This document shows, one piece after another, positions 1 to 9,296 of a DNA stretch of 64,000 nt. The stretch comes from an uncultured Chlorobiaceae bacterium (lineage in GTDB: Bacteria > Bacteroidota > Chlorobiia > Chlorobiales > Chlorobiaceae): positions 62,001-126,000 of the forward strand of contig CAITSZ010000005.1 in assembly GCA_903895195.1 (NCBI GenBank). The letters are read 5' to 3'. The position numbers and the translations under genes were made by a program. Each line of letters begins with the position of its first letter. Positions within the stretch are counted from its first letter, which is position 1. Below the pieces are notes generated by a model, which was not told where the DNA came from, searched no databases, and saw only the letters and a list, made by a program, of their open reading frames with translations.

Positions 1-528
1 ATCAATTGCATTGTCTTCAAGAAGGGCAACTTCCTGACACTCGATCGTCTCCTTATTCGCACTGTTGAGTGGAAAAACATGGAAAGGAATGCCATAGTGC
101 GCTGCAAGCGGAGCAAGATCGTTATGATTTGATATGATCAATGGAATATCAACGGCAAACTCGCCGATACTGTTTCTCCATAGAATTTCAAGAAGACAGT
201 GGTCGTATCGGGAAACAAATATTGCTATCCGGGTTTTAAGTCCGGTAAACCTGATTTTCCATTCAGCATCAAACTCTGTCGCCAGGGGTCTGAAGGCTTC
301 CTCCAGTTCTGATAACGGCGTTGAATCACTTTCGGGGCTCCACAGTATCCTTACAAAAAAAATCTTTTCGACCGGATCCACATGCTCATCCAGATCAAGA
401 ATATTTCCGCCACACTGATAAACAAAGTTTGAAATACGATAAACAAGACCGGCCCGATCAGGACAAGATAAAAGTAAAATAACATTCCGGGAGCTTTGAT
501 CGGACGTAACCGTTGTTTCAGGGTTCAT
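1..528 (-). CDS. purU: Formyltetrahydrofolate deformylase PurU (C-terminus cut by window edge)
   Basis: Only the first 176 codons are in the window; the frame runs open off the left edge. The start is the ATG at 526-528. The N-terminal ~85 residues form an ACT-like regulatory domain (CPDRAGLVYRISNFVYQCGG, then a stretch with LDEHVD). The formyltransferase-fold part follows, with VSRYDHCLLEILWR and IISNHNDL, both typical of PurU. The family hydrolyses 10-formyl-THF to THF and formate, balancing the one-carbon pool and supplying formate. It is divergent from the PAP2 gene at 626. The 97-bp gap between them holds a TATAAT at 583-588 that could serve the rightward gene. Confidence 0.93.
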   Translation of the reverse strand, partial: MNPETTVTSDQSSRNVILLLSCPDRAGLVYRISNFVYQCGGNILDLDEHVDPVEKIFFVRILWSPESDSTPLSELEEAFRPLATEFDAEWKIRFTGLKTRIAIFVSRYDHCLLEILWRNSIGEFAVDIPLIISNHNDLAPLAAHYGIPFHVFPLNSANKETIECQEVALLEDNAID

Positions 529-625
529 TATTATCATGTTTTTTTATATGCATATACGCTGATTCAAAATTTAATGTATTATTATAATCGATCGATCACT
601 GAGTGAAAATAAGTATTATTACCTC

Positions 626-1249
626 ATGAACAGATCTTTTACGTGGAGTCTGACCTTTACAGCCGTTATTCTGCTCTGCATCCTCAGTTATATCTTTATT
701 GATATTCAAGTCGCATTATGGTTTCATACTCATAATAACAGATTGGCTAATGAGGTGTTCAACGTCATCACAGATTTTGGTGAATCACAGTGGTATCTTA
801 TTGCAGGCTTGCTGGTATTTGCAGCTTTTCGAACTTCAAATCCCGCCAGAGCATATTCAGGCCTTTTTCTCTCCGTTTCCGTGGCAGTTTCGGGAATAGT
901 TGCCGATATTATCAAGTATATCGCAGGTCGAGCAAGGCCGACCATCTATTTCAGTGAACATCTCTATGGATTCAGCTCTTTCCATTATGAGTTTGAATGG
1001 ACATCATTTCCCTCCGGCCATGCAGCAACAGCTTTCAGTGCTGCAATTGTACTGAGCACTCTCTACCCCCGATGGCGCCTCCTCTTCCTTTTTTCAGGAG
1101 CACTGATTGCATTCAGCCGCATTCTTCTCGCACAACACTATATCAGTGATGTCATTGCCGGTTCATTGTTAGGGATCATCTCCTCAATGGTGCTCTATAA
1201 CCTTTATTTTAAAACAAAACTTGATGTCTCAGCATCCCGGAAAATCTGA
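626..1249 (+). CDS. PAP2-family membrane phosphatase
   Basis: 207 residues with about six hydrophobic segments. All three phosphatase signature blocks of the PAP2 superfamily are present: KYIAGRARP, the PSGH block (SFPSGHAATAF), and SRILLAQHYISDV with the catalytic His and Asp. The family dephosphorylates lipid phosphates or undecaprenyl diphosphate at the membrane. It heads a rightward cluster with two glycosyltransferases and a flippase-like protein, so a role in recycling a lipid carrier or modifying lipid A or envelope glycans is reasonable; the substrate cannot be read from sequence. Its 3' end overlaps the next gene by 26 bp, which indicates an operon. Confidence 0.88.
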   Translation: MNRSFTWSLTFTAVILLCILSYIFIDIQVALWFHTHNNRLANEVFNVITDFGESQWYLIAGLLVFAAFRTSNPARAYSGLFLSVSVAVSGIVADIIKYIAGRARPTIYFSEHLYGFSSFHYEFEWTSFPSGHAATAFSAAIVLSTLYPRWRLLFLFSGALIAFSRILLAQHYISDVIAGSLLGIISSMVLYNLYFKTKLDVSASRKI

Positions 1250-2771
1250 AACTGCATGGTTTCTTGCTGCACTCGGATTTCTTATCCTTATCAGCTTCTT
1301 TTTAGGTCTGGGATCTGCACCGCTTTTTGATGTAGACGAAGGAGCGTTCAGCGAAGCGACGCGGGAAATGATGATCAGTAAAAATTATCTGACACCCTAC
1401 CTGAATGGCGCACCCCGTTTTGATAAACCAATTCTTTTTTACTGGGTTCAGCTTCTATGCGTCAAACTGTTCGGCATTAATGAGTTTGCATTCAGGCTTC
1501 CCTCTGCGCTGGCAGGAACAGCCTGGGCAACTTCGATTTTTCTTTTTGTGCGCAAAGAATCCGGCAACCGTCAGGCATTATTAGCCTCGGCCATAATGGT
1601 GCTGTCGCTGCAGGTAGTTGTAATCACTAAAGCAGCCATAGCCGATGGAGTGCTGAACTGCTTCCTTGCAATAACAATGTTTTCCCTGCTCAACCATTTC
1701 AAAACAGGCTCAAAACGTTCACTTTATATAACATTTGCTACTGCTGGTTTCGGGATGCTCACCAAGGGACCGATAGCGATACTTATACCCGCTGCAGTTT
1801 CTTTTTTGTTCGCTATTGAGGAGGGATCATTTAAAAAATGGATCAGGATGATCTTTAATCCTATAGGATTATTGCTTTTTATCTGCATTGCACTTCCATG
1901 GTATCTGCTTGAATACAGGGATCAGGGGATGGCTTTTATTGAAGGCTTTTTTGTAAGAGAAAACCTGAGCCGCTTCAACACCTCATTTGAAGGCCACTCA
2001 GGTTCCGTACTCTACTACATTCCAGTTCTTATTGTTGGAATGATGCCTTTTACCGGCCTGTTGTTTACTGTTATTTTCAACATTAAAAAGTTACTGTCCG
2101 ACCGTACAAACAGGTTTCTGTTGATCTGGTTCGTATTTGTCTTTGTGTTTTTTTCCCTTTCAGGTACAAAACTGCCGCACTACATCATCTACGGCTATAC
2201 GCCTCTGTTTATTCTCATGGCCAGAGCACTGACACTCAGCAAGCATAGTGAGCGTTTTGCAGCATTCCCCATGCTTTTTTTTGCTCTCCTGGCCAGCCTC
2301 CCTTATCTCCTGCACATTGCGTTGCAGAAAATTGATGATGACTTCTTCAGAGCAATCCTGATCGGGGGAACAGAACTTACAGGGCGGCATCACACACTCA
2401 TCATGATTGCAGCAATCCTGTGTATTGCAGCAATTCAATTAATCCCTCTTCTTTCCCCTGCCGGCAAACTAATTTCAACAGGAGTGGTATTTTCTTTTTG
2501 CATCACTATCCACCTTATGCCACTTGCAGGAAATCTTATGCAAATGCCAGTGAAAGAAGCAGGACTCCTCGCTAAAAAAGAGGGTTATAAAACCGTAATG
2601 TGGGAAGTCTATAACCCCTCTTATTTTGTATATTCAGAATCACTTGCCGAATCACGTACCCCAAAGCGGGGCGAAATTGTGCTGACAACAGTCAAAGAAC
2701 TCAAACATCTTCAAAATACTACCGTGCTCTATAGCAGATACGGTATTGTGCTGGCAAAACTGAAACAATGA
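1224..2771 (+). CDS. GT39-family (ArnT/PMT-like) membrane glycosyltransferase
   Basis: A protein of 515 residues. It has the family hallmark just after the first membrane helix: an acidic pair in LFDVDEGAFSEATREM, followed by PYLNGAPRFDKPILFYW. This loop carries the catalytic Asp of dolichyl/undecaprenyl-phosphate sugar transferases. Around ten further hydrophobic helices follow. I chose the ATG at 1224; a TTG sits one codon earlier. Family members move a sugar from a polyprenyl-phosphate donor to lipid A, another lipid or protein on the periplasmic face. The next gene encodes the kind of enzyme that makes such a donor. The acceptor is unknown. Confidence 0.87.
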   Translation: MSQHPGKSETAWFLAALGFLILISFFLGLGSAPLFDVDEGAFSEATREMMISKNYLTPYLNGAPRFDKPILFYWVQLLCVKLFGINEFAFRLPSALAGTAWATSIFLFVRKESGNRQALLASAIMVLSLQVVVITKAAIADGVLNCFLAITMFSLLNHFKTGSKRSLYITFATAGFGMLTKGPIAILIPAAVSFLFAIEEGSFKKWIRMIFNPIGLLLFICIALPWYLLEYRDQGMAFIEGFFVRENLSRFNTSFEGHSGSVLYYIPVLIVGMMPFTGLLFTVIFNIKKLLSDRTNRFLLIWFVFVFVFFSLSGTKLPHYIIYGYTPLFILMARALTLSKHSERFAAFPMLFFALLASLPYLLHIALQKIDDDFFRAILIGGTELTGRHHTLIMIAAILCIAAIQLIPLLSPAGKLISTGVVFSFCITIHLMPLAGNLMQMPVKEAGLLAKKEGYKTVMWEVYNPSYFVYSESLAESRTPKRGEIVLTTVKELKHLQNTTVLYSRYGIVLAKLKQ

Positions 2772-2781
2772 AAAACTTATC

Positions 2782-3711
2782 ATGAAGCTTTCAGTCGTCA
2801 TACCGGTCATGAATGAGACTGAAAACATCAAACCATTGTTTGCTGCTCTCGCATCGTCACTTGCTGCTATTGAGCATGAAATTGTTCTTGTTGACGATGG
2901 CTCTACTGATTCCACTTTGGCTGAAATTCAGGCTAATGCTCCACCTAACATACATCTGGTTGTCCTGAACAAGCATTATGGACAGTCAAGCGCAATGGCT
3001 GCCGGTATTGATCACGCTCAAGGCGAGCTGATAGCTACAATGGATGGGGATCTGCAGAATGACCCATCTGACATTCCAATGATGATACAATACCTTCATG
3101 ACCACGATCTGGATGTTGTAGCAGGACGTCGGACAGAACGGCAGGATGGCGTTATTCTGAGAAAAATCCCCAGCAGGATAGCTAATGCCATCATCAGAAA
3201 TTTAACTCATGTGAACATCCACGACTTTGGATGTACCTTGAAAGTGTTCAAAAAGGATGTTGCAAAAAATCTTGGGCTTTACGGTGAACTGCACCGATTT
3301 ATCCCAGTACTCGTGCAGCTCTATGGCGCAAAAATGGGAGAGGTCGATGTCCACCATCATGCCCGAAAATTCGGGACATCGAAATATGGAATCGGTCGTA
3401 CTATCAAAGTGATGAGTGACCTGTTATTCATGGTTTTTTTCCAGAAATACGGTCAGAAGCCAATGCATCTGTTCGGAAGCCTTGGTTTTTTCTCTCTTTT
3501 TATTGGAATCGCCCTGAACCTATACCTTCTGGCAGTGAAAATTTCAGGCCAGAATATCGGAGGTCGCCCAATGCTATCCTTTGGCATAATTATGACCTTT
3601 ATCGGCATTCAGCTCATTACCACAGGGTTCATTGCAGAATTCATAATGCGAACCTATTACGAGTCACAAAACAAGAAACCCTATATCGTTAAAAAGATCG
3701 TTGACAAATAA
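2782..3711 (+). CDS. GT2 polyprenyl-phosphate glycosyltransferase (ArnC/DPM1-like)
   Basis: 309 residues. The N-terminal ~220 residues are a GT-A fold, with SVVIPVMNETENI, VDDGSTDST and the metal-binding ATMDGDLQNDP block. Two C-terminal membrane helices (about 225-300) follow, the layout of undecaprenyl-phosphate sugar transferases. These load a nucleotide sugar onto the polyprenyl phosphate that a GT39 enzyme then uses, which matches the preceding gene. The start lies 10 bp after the GT39 stop. The sugar cannot be told from sequence. Confidence 0.9.
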   Translation: MKLSVVIPVMNETENIKPLFAALASSLAAIEHEIVLVDDGSTDSTLAEIQANAPPNIHLVVLNKHYGQSSAMAAGIDHAQGELIATMDGDLQNDPSDIPMMIQYLHDHDLDVVAGRRTERQDGVILRKIPSRIANAIIRNLTHVNIHDFGCTLKVFKKDVAKNLGLYGELHRFIPVLVQLYGAKMGEVDVHHHARKFGTSKYGIGRTIKVMSDLLFMVFFQKYGQKPMHLFGSLGFFSLFIGIALNLYLLAVKISGQNIGGRPMLSFGIIMTFIGIQLITTGFIAEFIMRTYYESQNKKPYIVKKIVDK

Positions 3712-4597
3712 TAAAACAGGCCTGAAAAAGCTGCTCAAGCCACTCCTCCAGCTTTTTGTCACCGCTCTGGCCATTTATCTGGTTCTTAAGAAAACCGACA
3801 TTGCAAAACTTGCCGGAATCATCCAGGAGGCCAACCTTTGGTACCTTCTTTTGGCACTCTTGTTTTTCAATATTTCCAAAGTTTTCAATGCGATCCGCCT
3901 GAACCGCTTCTTCAAGGCTATAGGGATCGAGCTTTCGACCATCTATAACCTTAAGCTTTACTATCTCGGGATGTTCTATAATCTGTTCCTTCCGGGAGGT
4001 ATAGGTGGAGATGGTTATAAAATCTATGTACTGCAGAAAAACCATGATCTGAAAATGATCAATGTTTTTCATGCTGTGTTGTGGGACAGGATCTGCGGAA
4101 TCTTTGCACTTGTGTTTCTTGCGATTGGACTCCTGCTGCAAAGCAGTTTCGCCTTGAAATTTCCCCACCTGACACTCTATTCATGGGTTTTACTCTGTGC
4201 AATATACCCCTGTGCGTTTCTACTGAATAAACTGTTCTATAAGCAGTTCATCGGGGTGTTCACGATCACTGCTATTGAATCAATGCTGGTTCAGGTAACA
4301 CAGGTTATTTCCGTTTTTTTCATACTCAAAGCCATGTCGCATCATGCAAACTTAATCGACTATCTGGCCATTTTTCTGATATCAACAATAGCCACCATTA
4401 TCCCGATCACCATCGGAGGTGCCGGCGCAAGAGAAGTAACCTTTCTTTATCTGCTGGGATCAATACAGCTCGAGACAAGTATCGGCGTGGCACTGTCGCT
4501 GATATTCTTTGCTATTTCAGCCATCTCATCACTTGCGGGCATTGCAACCAGAATCAGACACGAAAAGAAGGTACCGGAAACGTATACAATACCTTAA
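3701..4597 (+). CDS. Lysylphosphatidylglycerol synthase TM-region / UPF0104 flippase-like membrane protein
   Basis: 298 residues, almost all hydrophobic, with about eight membrane segments. The pattern FLPGGIGGDGYKIYVL, followed late in the protein by TIGGAGAREVTFLYLLG, is characteristic of the LPG_synthase_TM (COG0392) family. The family includes the flippase half of MprF and many stand-alone proteins of unknown substrate, often next to polyprenyl-glycan enzymes as here. No ATG lies near the N-terminus, so the TTG at 3701 is used. It overlaps the GT2 gene by 11 bp and suggests translational coupling. The last gene of the cluster, convergent with recJ. Confidence 0.82.
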   Translation: MTNNKTGLKKLLKPLLQLFVTALAIYLVLKKTDIAKLAGIIQEANLWYLLLALLFFNISKVFNAIRLNRFFKAIGIELSTIYNLKLYYLGMFYNLFLPGGIGGDGYKIYVLQKNHDLKMINVFHAVLWDRICGIFALVFLAIGLLLQSSFALKFPHLTLYSWVLLCAIYPCAFLLNKLFYKQFIGVFTITAIESMLVQVTQVISVFFILKAMSHHANLIDYLAIFLISTIATIIPITIGGAGAREVTFLYLLGSIQLETSIGVALSLIFFAISAISSLAGIATRIRHEKKVPETYTIP

Positions 4598-4617
4598 ATA
4601 CTCTCTATTCCTGCTTT

Positions 4618-6327
4618 TTACCCCTTACAGAGCTCAAGATCCCTTAGTTTAATCTGCCACTGCTCTTTATTATTCCACACCCGTTTTTCAACTGAATAGA
4701 CCATGGAAAACAGGGGACGGGATTGTGCTGTGAGGTCTGTATAGATATCAGGACGGTCAAAACCTATTACCTCAAAAGTGCGGCCATTTTTATCCCTGAC
4801 AAAAAACTTCACATGGCGCTGGCGAAGAAGCTGCGGACGACCGAAAAGAGCAAGCTCCTCTGAAAGAAACAGCGGTTCGCGGTTACCATGACCATAAGGA
4901 GAAAACTGCTCAAGCACATTGATAAAATTAGCCTTGATATCCTCGAGAGCAAGTTTTGAATCAACAACGAGTTCTTTCTGACGTTGTCCGATTGATAGAA
5001 GGTTGCCGCAAACTTCATTAAACTTTTTGCGGAATCCCGCAAAATTTTCGGGTAAAAGTGTAATGCCTGCAGCCTGCTGGTGCCCGCCGAACTGTTCAAG
5101 ATACTCGCTGCACTCCTGGAGAGCCTCATAAATGTTGAACCCTTCAACACTCCTTACCGACCCCTTGATGAGACCATTCATTCCCCCAAGAATTACTGTA
5201 GGCAAATAATGCTTGTCGATCATTTTTGATGCTACGATTCCAAGAACACCCAGATGCCAGGATTCATCATACAGAACAATTGAAGAACAAAATGATGCGA
5301 AATGGCTTGCAAGCATTTTTTCAGCTTTTACCATTATATCGGCATCGGTTTCACGACGAAGTGAATTCATGCGATCCAATTCCTGTGCATGTTGCTCGGA
5401 TTCGCCTAATGACTCAGAAAGCAACCAGTTAACAGCAAGATGAGCAGAGTGCATTCGTCCTGCCGCATTGATACGGGGTGCTATTCCAAATGCAATATGA
5501 AACATGCCAAGCTCAGCCGGAGCAACCTTCATGAGCGAAAACATCACCATTAAGGTACGCCTCGGATTAGTTCTCATCCGCCGCAAACCTTCACGAACAA
5601 AGGTCCTGTTTTCATTTTCGAGAACAACCATATCAGCCGCAGTAGCAATGGCAACAAAATCGAGATATTTAAGCCAGCTTTCCTGATCAAGATGTAAATG
5701 ATCGGAAATTGCATGAATAAACTTGAAAGCGACACCGCAGCCGCATAACTCCCTGAAAGGATAGGGGGAGCCCGGAACCTTCGGATTTAAAATGGCATAA
5801 GCAGGAGGAAGAACTTCCGGTTCATGATGGTCGCAAACAATCACATCAATACCATAACCGGAACAGCGGAGAATTTCTTCATTCTCCCTTATACCGCAAT
5901 CAACCGTAATGATAAGCGTAACACCTCGCTCAACAGCAGAATCGATGCCTTCCGATGATAGCCCGTAACCTTCTGTAAAACGATCATTGATATAATAGGA
6001 AACAACGGCCCCTTGCTCTTTCAGAAAAAGATAGAGCAGGGCAGTCCCTGTAGTGCCGTCAACATCATAATCGCCATAGAGCATTACTTTTTCATGCCCG
6101 CTTATCGCCCGACACAGTCGCTCAACCGCTTTCTGCATATCCTGCAAAAGAAACGGTGATGGAAGATCGGCAATCGAGGAACGGAAAAATTCTTTTGCGT
6201 CATCAAAAGTCTGAATGCCGCGGTTAAAAAGTGCTCTCGAAACAGGCAGAGTGACATTGATAGCCTCAGAAAGCGCCAGAACAGCCGTGTCATCAGGGGA
6301 GAGAATATTCCAGCGGTATCGTTTCAT
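4618..6327 (-). CDS. recJ: Single-stranded-DNA-specific exonuclease RecJ
   Basis: 569 residues from the ATG at 6325-6327. A TTG at 6360 would add 11 hydrophobic residues and is unlikely. DHH phosphoesterase motifs are in order: YGDYDVDGTTGTALL, TVDCGI, CDHHEP, and later the DHHA1 region with INAAGRMHSAHLA and FGGHQQAAG. A C-terminal OB-fold region follows. RecJ is a Mg/Mn-dependent 5'-3' ssDNA exonuclease in RecF-pathway recombination, mismatch repair and base excision repair. Length and motif order are normal. It is divergent from fbp across a 188-bp gap. Confidence 0.95.
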   Translation of the reverse strand: MKRYRWNILSPDDTAVLALSEAINVTLPVSRALFNRGIQTFDDAKEFFRSSIADLPSPFLLQDMQKAVERLCRAISGHEKVMLYGDYDVDGTTGTALLYLFLKEQGAVVSYYINDRFTEGYGLSSEGIDSAVERGVTLIITVDCGIRENEEILRCSGYGIDVIVCDHHEPEVLPPAYAILNPKVPGSPYPFRELCGCGVAFKFIHAISDHLHLDQESWLKYLDFVAIATAADMVVLENENRTFVREGLRRMRTNPRRTLMVMFSLMKVAPAELGMFHIAFGIAPRINAAGRMHSAHLAVNWLLSESLGESEQHAQELDRMNSLRRETDADIMVKAEKMLASHFASFCSSIVLYDESWHLGVLGIVASKMIDKHYLPTVILGGMNGLIKGSVRSVEGFNIYEALQECSEYLEQFGGHQQAAGITLLPENFAGFRKKFNEVCGNLLSIGQRQKELVVDSKLALEDIKANFINVLEQFSPYGHGNREPLFLSEELALFGRPQLLRQRHVKFFVRDKNGRTFEVIGFDRPDIYTDLTAQSRPLFSMVYSVEKRVWNNKEQWQIKLRDLELCKG

Positions 6328-6515
6328 GAAAATGAAAAAAAGAGGGATGAAAGAGGTCAATGTACAATAACACTTCGGCCTTTCTTAACAAAAAACAGTC
6401 CACTCAACTCTCTTCTGATTTTGGAAGAAATTCTGAAAAAGTTAAAAATTATATAGTAATATATATGCTGAGTCAAGCGATTTACAACACACACTAACCA
6501 TCAGGAAAACAGAGC

Positions 6516-7517
6516 ATGAGCAACTTGATAACCATTGAACGCCACATCCTCGAACAGCAGAAGTACTTCCCGGACGCAAGCGGAGAACTTACAGATCTTC
6601 TTAACGATGTAGCATTTGCAGCAAAACTCGTTAGAAGAGAAGTGGTCCGCGCTGGACTGGTCGACATTCTCGGGTTCACTGGAAATGTTAATGTTCAGGG
6701 TGAGGAGGTTAAAAAACTTGATCTTTTCGCCAATGAAAAAATCATCTCCGCCATCGGTCAGCATGGACGATTTGCTATAATGGGCTCAGAGGAAAACGAA
6801 GGCATTATTATCCCGCCCAAAAATGAGACCGGCAGCTATGCCCTTCTTTTTGATCCACTCGATGGCTCGTCCAATATCGACGTCAATGTCAGCGTCGGAA
6901 CCATTTTTTCAATCTATAAGCTCAAAGGAGATGATCCCTGCAAAGCAAGCATCAATGACTGTCTGCAGAAAGGATCTGATCAGGTAGCCGCAGGTTATGT
7001 CATTTACGGTTCATCGGTCGTCATGGTCTATACCACAGGCAACGGAGTTCATGGCTTTACCTACGACCCTACCATCGGCGAGTTTCTCCTTTCCCATGAA
7101 AACATCACCACTCCGAAAAGCGGTAAATATTATTCCATCAATGAAGGCTCTTACGCACAATTCAACGAAGGGACAAAAAAGTATCTGGACTACATCAAAG
7201 AGGAAGATCCTGCAACAGGACGCCCCTACAGCACCCGTTATATCGGCTCGCTGGTGGCAGACTTCCACCGCAACCTCTTAACAGGCGGAGTGTTTGTTTA
7301 CCCACCAACAACAAAACACCTCAACGGCAAGCTCAGGCTTATGTATGAAGCCAACCCTCTCGCATTTATCTGCGAACAGGCTGGGGGACGGGCAACAAAC
7401 GGCAGAAACCGTATCCTCGATATTCAGCCGGCTGAACTGCATCAGCGTACCCCGCTTTATATCGGCAGTACCGATGATGTTATTGTCGCCGAAGAATTTG
7501 AACAGGGGCTGAGATAA
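6516..7517 (+). CDS. fbp: Fructose-1,6-bisphosphatase class I
   Basis: 333 residues, a normal length. It carries the metal/substrate signature [18 protein letters not shown] near residue 113, the GSEENEG block before it, and the C-terminal [20 protein letters not shown] segment. The enzyme hydrolyses fructose-1,6-bisphosphate to fructose-6-phosphate, the committed gluconeogenic step. In an organism fixing CO2 by the reductive TCA cycle it leads pyruvate-derived carbon to hexoses and glycogen. A short AGGAAA lies upstream of the ATG. It is followed by a clear terminator at 7551-7579. Confidence 0.96.
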   Translation: MSNLITIERHILEQQKYFPDASGELTDLLNDVAFAAKLVRREVVRAGLVDILGFTGNVNVQGEEVKKLDLFANEKIISAIGQHGRFAIMGSEENEGIIIPPKNETGSYALLFDPLDGSSNIDVNVSVGTIFSIYKLKGDDPCKASINDCLQKGSDQVAAGYVIYGSSVVMVYTTGNGVHGFTYDPTIGEFLLSHENITTPKSGKYYSINEGSYAQFNEGTKKYLDYIKEEDPATGRPYSTRYIGSLVADFHRNLLTGGVFVYPPTTKHLNGKLRLMYEANPLAFICEQAGGRATNGRNRILDIQPAELHQRTPLYIGSTDDVIVAEEFEQGLR

Positions 7518-7550
7518 AAAGAGGGGCTAACGCTCGAAATTAACTTTAAC

Positions 7551-7579
7551 AAAAAAGCCCCCGTAAGGGAGGCTTTTTT
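7551..7579. terminator. Bidirectional intrinsic terminator between fbp and ymdB
   Basis: Six A, then GCCCCC, loop GTAA, then GGG-A-GGC and six T. The stem has one bulged A. It has A/T tracts on both sides, so it can end transcription from both convergent genes. Confidence 0.85.
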
Positions 7580-7595
7580 GTTACAAGCTATATTT

Positions 7596-8423
7596 TCAGA
7601 TTACTCCACGGTCAAATTCAGGATAAAATATCCGTTCGATGCCAACTGTTTTTCCTGTCGAAAGGTCAAGAGACATGAGAACTCCTGAAAAATGCACATC
7701 ATCTTCGGCACATTCATACTTATGAGGTGTCTGATAGAGCATCCTGTCCGTTGCAGACTTGATCTGCATGCCGATAACTGAATTATGCGGTCCAGTCATA
7801 CCCGCATCTGTGCAATACCCTGTGCCTTTAGGCAGAATACGCTCGTCCGATGTAGGAACATGGGTATGAGTACCAATGACAGCCGACACCCTGCCATCAA
7901 GATACCAGCCAAGGGCAATCTTTTCTGCCGTAGCTTCCGCATGGATATCCACAAAGATTAACCGGACATTCTCCTTGACCTGCTCTTTAATCTGCTTGAT
8001 CACCCAGTCCGCCGTTCTGAACGGGCAATCAATTGAGTACATAAACGTTCGGCCCTGAAGGTTGACCACAGCAATATCACCCAGTCCATTTGGAAGTTTG
8101 TACACCCCATACCCTTTTCCGTAGGTACCTTTCGGATAGTTCAAAGGACGCAATACCTGACTATGTGTCTTCAGGGTATCAAAAAAGTTGAAATTGCTCC
8201 AGGTATGGTTTCCCCCGGTCACAACATTAACGCCAGCCTCAAGAAGCTGATTAAGTGCCTCAAGACTCATCCCTTTCCCATGATGCGCATTCTCACCATT
8301 ACAGATCACAAAATCTACATTGTACTTGCTGATAAAACTTTTCAGCATCTTGCCAACCATCTGCAAACCCGGAGTACCAACAACGTCACCAATAAACATC
8401 ACCTTGACAGTCTTCTGTGCCAT
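7596..8423 (-). CDS. ymdB: YmdB-family metallophosphoesterase
   Basis: 275 residues, the usual family length. Metal-binding motifs of the YmdB/TIGR00282 calcineurin-like family are all visible: MFIGDVVGTPG at the N-terminus, CNGENAHHGKG, TGGNHTWSN, FVDIHAEATAEK and GTHTHVPT. Bacillus YmdB hydrolyses 2',3'-cyclic nucleotides and affects RNA turnover and multicellular behaviour; the role in this lineage is not established. It is a single gene with its own upstream gap, and converges on fbp. Confidence 0.9.
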   Translation of the reverse strand: MAQKTVKVMFIGDVVGTPGLQMVGKMLKSFISKYNVDFVICNGENAHHGKGMSLEALNQLLEAGVNVVTGGNHTWSNFNFFDTLKTHSQVLRPLNYPKGTYGKGYGVYKLPNGLGDIAVVNLQGRTFMYSIDCPFRTADWVIKQIKEQVKENVRLIFVDIHAEATAEKIALGWYLDGRVSAVIGTHTHVPTSDERILPKGTGYCTDAGMTGPHNSVIGMQIKSATDRMLYQTPHKYECAEDDVHFSGVLMSLDLSTGKTVGIERIFYPEFDRGVI

Positions 8424-8654
8424 ACAAAACCTATTAAATATTTATTTTATAACAATTTGCAAAAATAAGCCAACCCTGTATAACCGGAAAACCTGGCGCA
8501 TCAAGTAACAAACCCCGCAGTCAGGATTTTTTCAACGTCTCTATTTTCAATAGGAAGATACCGAAATGAAAAAGATAAAAAGGGATAGCGAATCTGTAAT
8601 GTTGAGTTTATTTACTTTTCTAAAAGGGTATAAAACATACACACACTACACACA

Positions 8655-8677
8655 CAAAACCCGGCTCCTGACCGGGC
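8655..8677 (-). terminator. Intrinsic terminator after the XRE regulator gene
   Basis: On the minus strand CCCGG, a 7-nt loop and CCGGG are followed by TTTT. It lies about 30 bp past the stop of the helix-turn-helix gene and ends leftward transcription of the defence island. The stem is only five G/C pairs. Confidence 0.6.
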
Positions 8678-8708
8678 AATTACTCATGATTATTTCATTT
8701 TCATCAGA

Positions 8709-9296
8709 TTACTTCTCGTGATAACATAACTGTTTGGAGAGAGTGTCCGGGGTACAGTCGTCAGTAAGTTCTTTAGAGTCAGATGGAGCGGAAACAGTTA
8801 ATAGCTCTTCATTTTCCTGTTTTGGCATAACGTTTCCAAGGGACGCGAGCAATCCGTTAGTAATATGGTTCGCTGCCTCAAAGGTAAAGTCTCTTGCTGC
8901 CTTCTCCATCACCACATCCCCTTTGCTGATTACCTGAATTTGTTCAAGATGTCTCTGGAGTTCGTTCCAGTGAAACTTGACTTGGTTGACAAGAGTCATA
9001 CCATCAGGCATTAAACCAACATGCAACTGAAGTTTAAGCACGTCACAATATTGTAAGATGTCACCAATCGTAAGGGTTACATCCTGTGCATGTTCAATTT
9101 TCGAAACCTTGCTCTGCGTTATCCCTATTTTTTCGGCCAGTTCCTTTTGGGTTAATCCAGCCTTACTACGAAGTGCAAATAATGTTTTCGCAAGCTTTCT
9201 GGAGTTCAAAAACTTCACAAAACTGTCGCACTCTTCAGCGCTCGCATGCTTGGCATAAAGTTCACTCACGCTGCTATACGTTCTTCCGACAGCCAT
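8709..9296 (-). CDS. XRE-family helix-turn-helix regulator with extra C-terminal domain
   Basis: 195 residues from the ATG at 9294-9296, preceded at proper spacing by GGAGG. A GTG two codons earlier is less likely. Residues about 38-95 form a Cro/C1 HTH (LRSKAGLTQKELAEKIGITQ, then SKVSKIEHAQD). The N-terminal ~35 residues (VSELYAKHASAEECDSFVKF) and the C-terminal ~100 residues match nothing I recognise. It is the last leftward gene of the island. It may be autoregulatory: an ATATTC/GAATAT palindrome lies 85 bp upstream. Its relation to BREX is only positional, because a 511-bp gap separates it from the nuclease gene. Confidence 0.82.
   Translation of the reverse strand: MAVGRTYSSVSELYAKHASAEECDSFVKFLNSRKLAKTLFALRSKAGLTQKELAEKIGITQSKVSKIEHAQDVTLTIGDILQYCDVLKLQLHVGLMPDGMTLVNQVKFHWNELQRHLEQIQVISKGDVVMEKAARDFTFEAANHITNGLLASLGNVMPKQENEELLTVSAPSDSKELTDDCTPDTLSKQLCYHEK

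Noticed and set aside
134-418. Rightward 94-residue open frame
   Set aside because: It lies opposite the purU reading frame, which has clear ACT and formyltransferase motifs.
8619-8656. ACACAC-rich stretch as a CRISPR or satellite
   Set aside because: Only a short dinucleotide-like run, with no repeat-spacer order.
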